Positions 6,758 to 6,926 of a stretch of DNA of 6,926 bases are shown one piece after another. The number at the start of each line of letters is the position of its first letter. The first letter of the stretch is position 1. The notes beneath the pieces were generated by a model. That model saw only the letters and a program-made list of their open reading frames with translations. It had not been told where the DNA came from and ran no database searches. This DNA is from Rhodobacteraceae bacterium UBA6273 (GTDB taxonomy: Bacteria; Pseudomonadota; Alphaproteobacteria; Rhodobacterales; Rhodobacteraceae): assembly GCA_002440625.1 (NCBI GenBank), contig DJUV01000130.1:1-6926 (forward strand), read 5' to 3'. Made by a program: the position numbers and the translations under genes.

Positions 6758-6774
6758 TGTCGAAAAGGGCAGCC
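6744..6774. repeat. Perfect 9-bp inverted repeat overlapping the clpX promoter
   Basis: GGCTGCCCT (6744-6752) and AGGGCAGCC (6766-6774) are exact inverted copies with a 13-base spacer. The element covers the candidate -10 and start site of clpX. It has no following T-run, so it does not look like a second terminator. It could be an operator or a leader stem-loop. The flanking TTGTGG (6729-6734) and CCACAA (6773-6778) could pair as an alternative outer stem. Confidence 0.6.
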
Positions 6775-6817
6775 ACAACAAGCGGGTGTTGACGCGCGCG
6801 ATGGCCGTGCGGTTCGC

Positions 6818-6823
6818 AGAGGA
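6818..6823 (+). promoter_or_regulatory. Ribosome binding site of clpX
   Basis: AGAGGA lies five bases before the ATG at 6829. It overlaps the other in-frame ATG at 6823, which therefore cannot use it and is rejected as start. Confidence 0.7.
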
Positions 6824-6828
6824 TGACG

Positions 6829-6926
6829 ATGGCGACGAATTCAGGCAGCGACAGCAAGAACACGCTCTACTGCTCTTTCTGCGGCAAGAGCCAGCATGAG
6901 GTGCGCAAGCTGATCGCGGGACCGAC
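6829..6926 (+). CDS. clpX: ATP-dependent Clp protease ATP-binding subunit ClpX, N-terminus (cut by the right window edge)
   Basis: Only the first 32 codons are present. ClpX is the AAA+ unfoldase that recognises substrates and feeds them to ClpP. The visible part is the start of the N-terminal zinc-binding domain: a short polar lead ([10 protein letters not shown]), then [20 protein letters not shown] with the first zinc cysteine pair, Cys15 and Cys18. The second pair and the AAA+ module lie beyond the edge. The position directly after clpP agrees with the usual clpP-clpX order. The intervening terminator and candidate promoter suggest at least partly independent expression. Confidence 0.95.
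   Translation, partial: MATNSGSDSKNTLYCSFCGKSQHEVRKLIAGP

Noticed and set aside
5897..6781. N-terminal extension of the first amidase by about 295 residues
   Set aside because: It runs antisense through the whole of clpP, has no family similarity, and the ATG at 5896 has a good ribosome binding site and a typical AS N-terminus.

Overview
The window is high-G+C chromosomal DNA of an alphaproteobacterium, most likely a member of the Rhodobacterales. This rests on the very conserved ClpP and ClpX N-terminal sequences, the AcnA sequence and the strong third-position GC bias. That bias also produces long spurious antisense reading frames. No tRNA, rRNA, CRISPR array, insertion sequence or prophage gene is visible. 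The window reads as ordinary chromosomal backbone with one small metabolic operon in the middle.

Layout. (1) Positions 1-1397, minus strand: the N-terminal 465 residues of aconitate hydratase AcnA, with its C-terminal part off the left edge. (2) Positions 1398-1615: a divergent control region with a candidate acnA promoter overlapping an AT-rich dyad centred near 1494. (3) Positions 1616-2323, plus strand: an exported DUF1223 protein with a thioredoxin-like CSSC motif. (4) Positions 2315-5896, minus strand: a compact three-gene unit, read right to left. It holds an amidase-signature hydrolase (4457-5896), a second amidase-signature hydrolase overlapping it by 4 bp (3045-4460), and a CbiX/SirB-type chelatase-like protein 22 bp further on (2315-3022). 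The last gene converges on and overlaps the DUF1223 gene by 9 bp. (5) Positions 5897-6055: a divergent spacer. (6) Positions 6056-6685, plus strand: clpP, followed by a strong intrinsic terminator. (7) Positions 6829-6926: the start of clpX, preceded by its own candidate promoter containing a 9-bp inverted repeat.

How the genes fit together. ClpP and ClpX form the ATP-dependent ClpXP protease; the terminator and the separate promoter between them suggest the two subunits are not made solely from one transcript. AcnA is the TCA-cycle aconitase. The two amidases and the chelatase-like protein appear co-transcribed, but their substrates cannot be read from sequence and no pathway linking amide hydrolysis to tetrapyrrole metal insertion is evident.

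I found no convincing previously undescribed system. The points most worth a second look are the asymmetric loss of a metal ligand in the two-domain chelatase, a substituted oxyanion-loop residue in one amidase, and two dyad elements in the acnA and clpX promoter regions.
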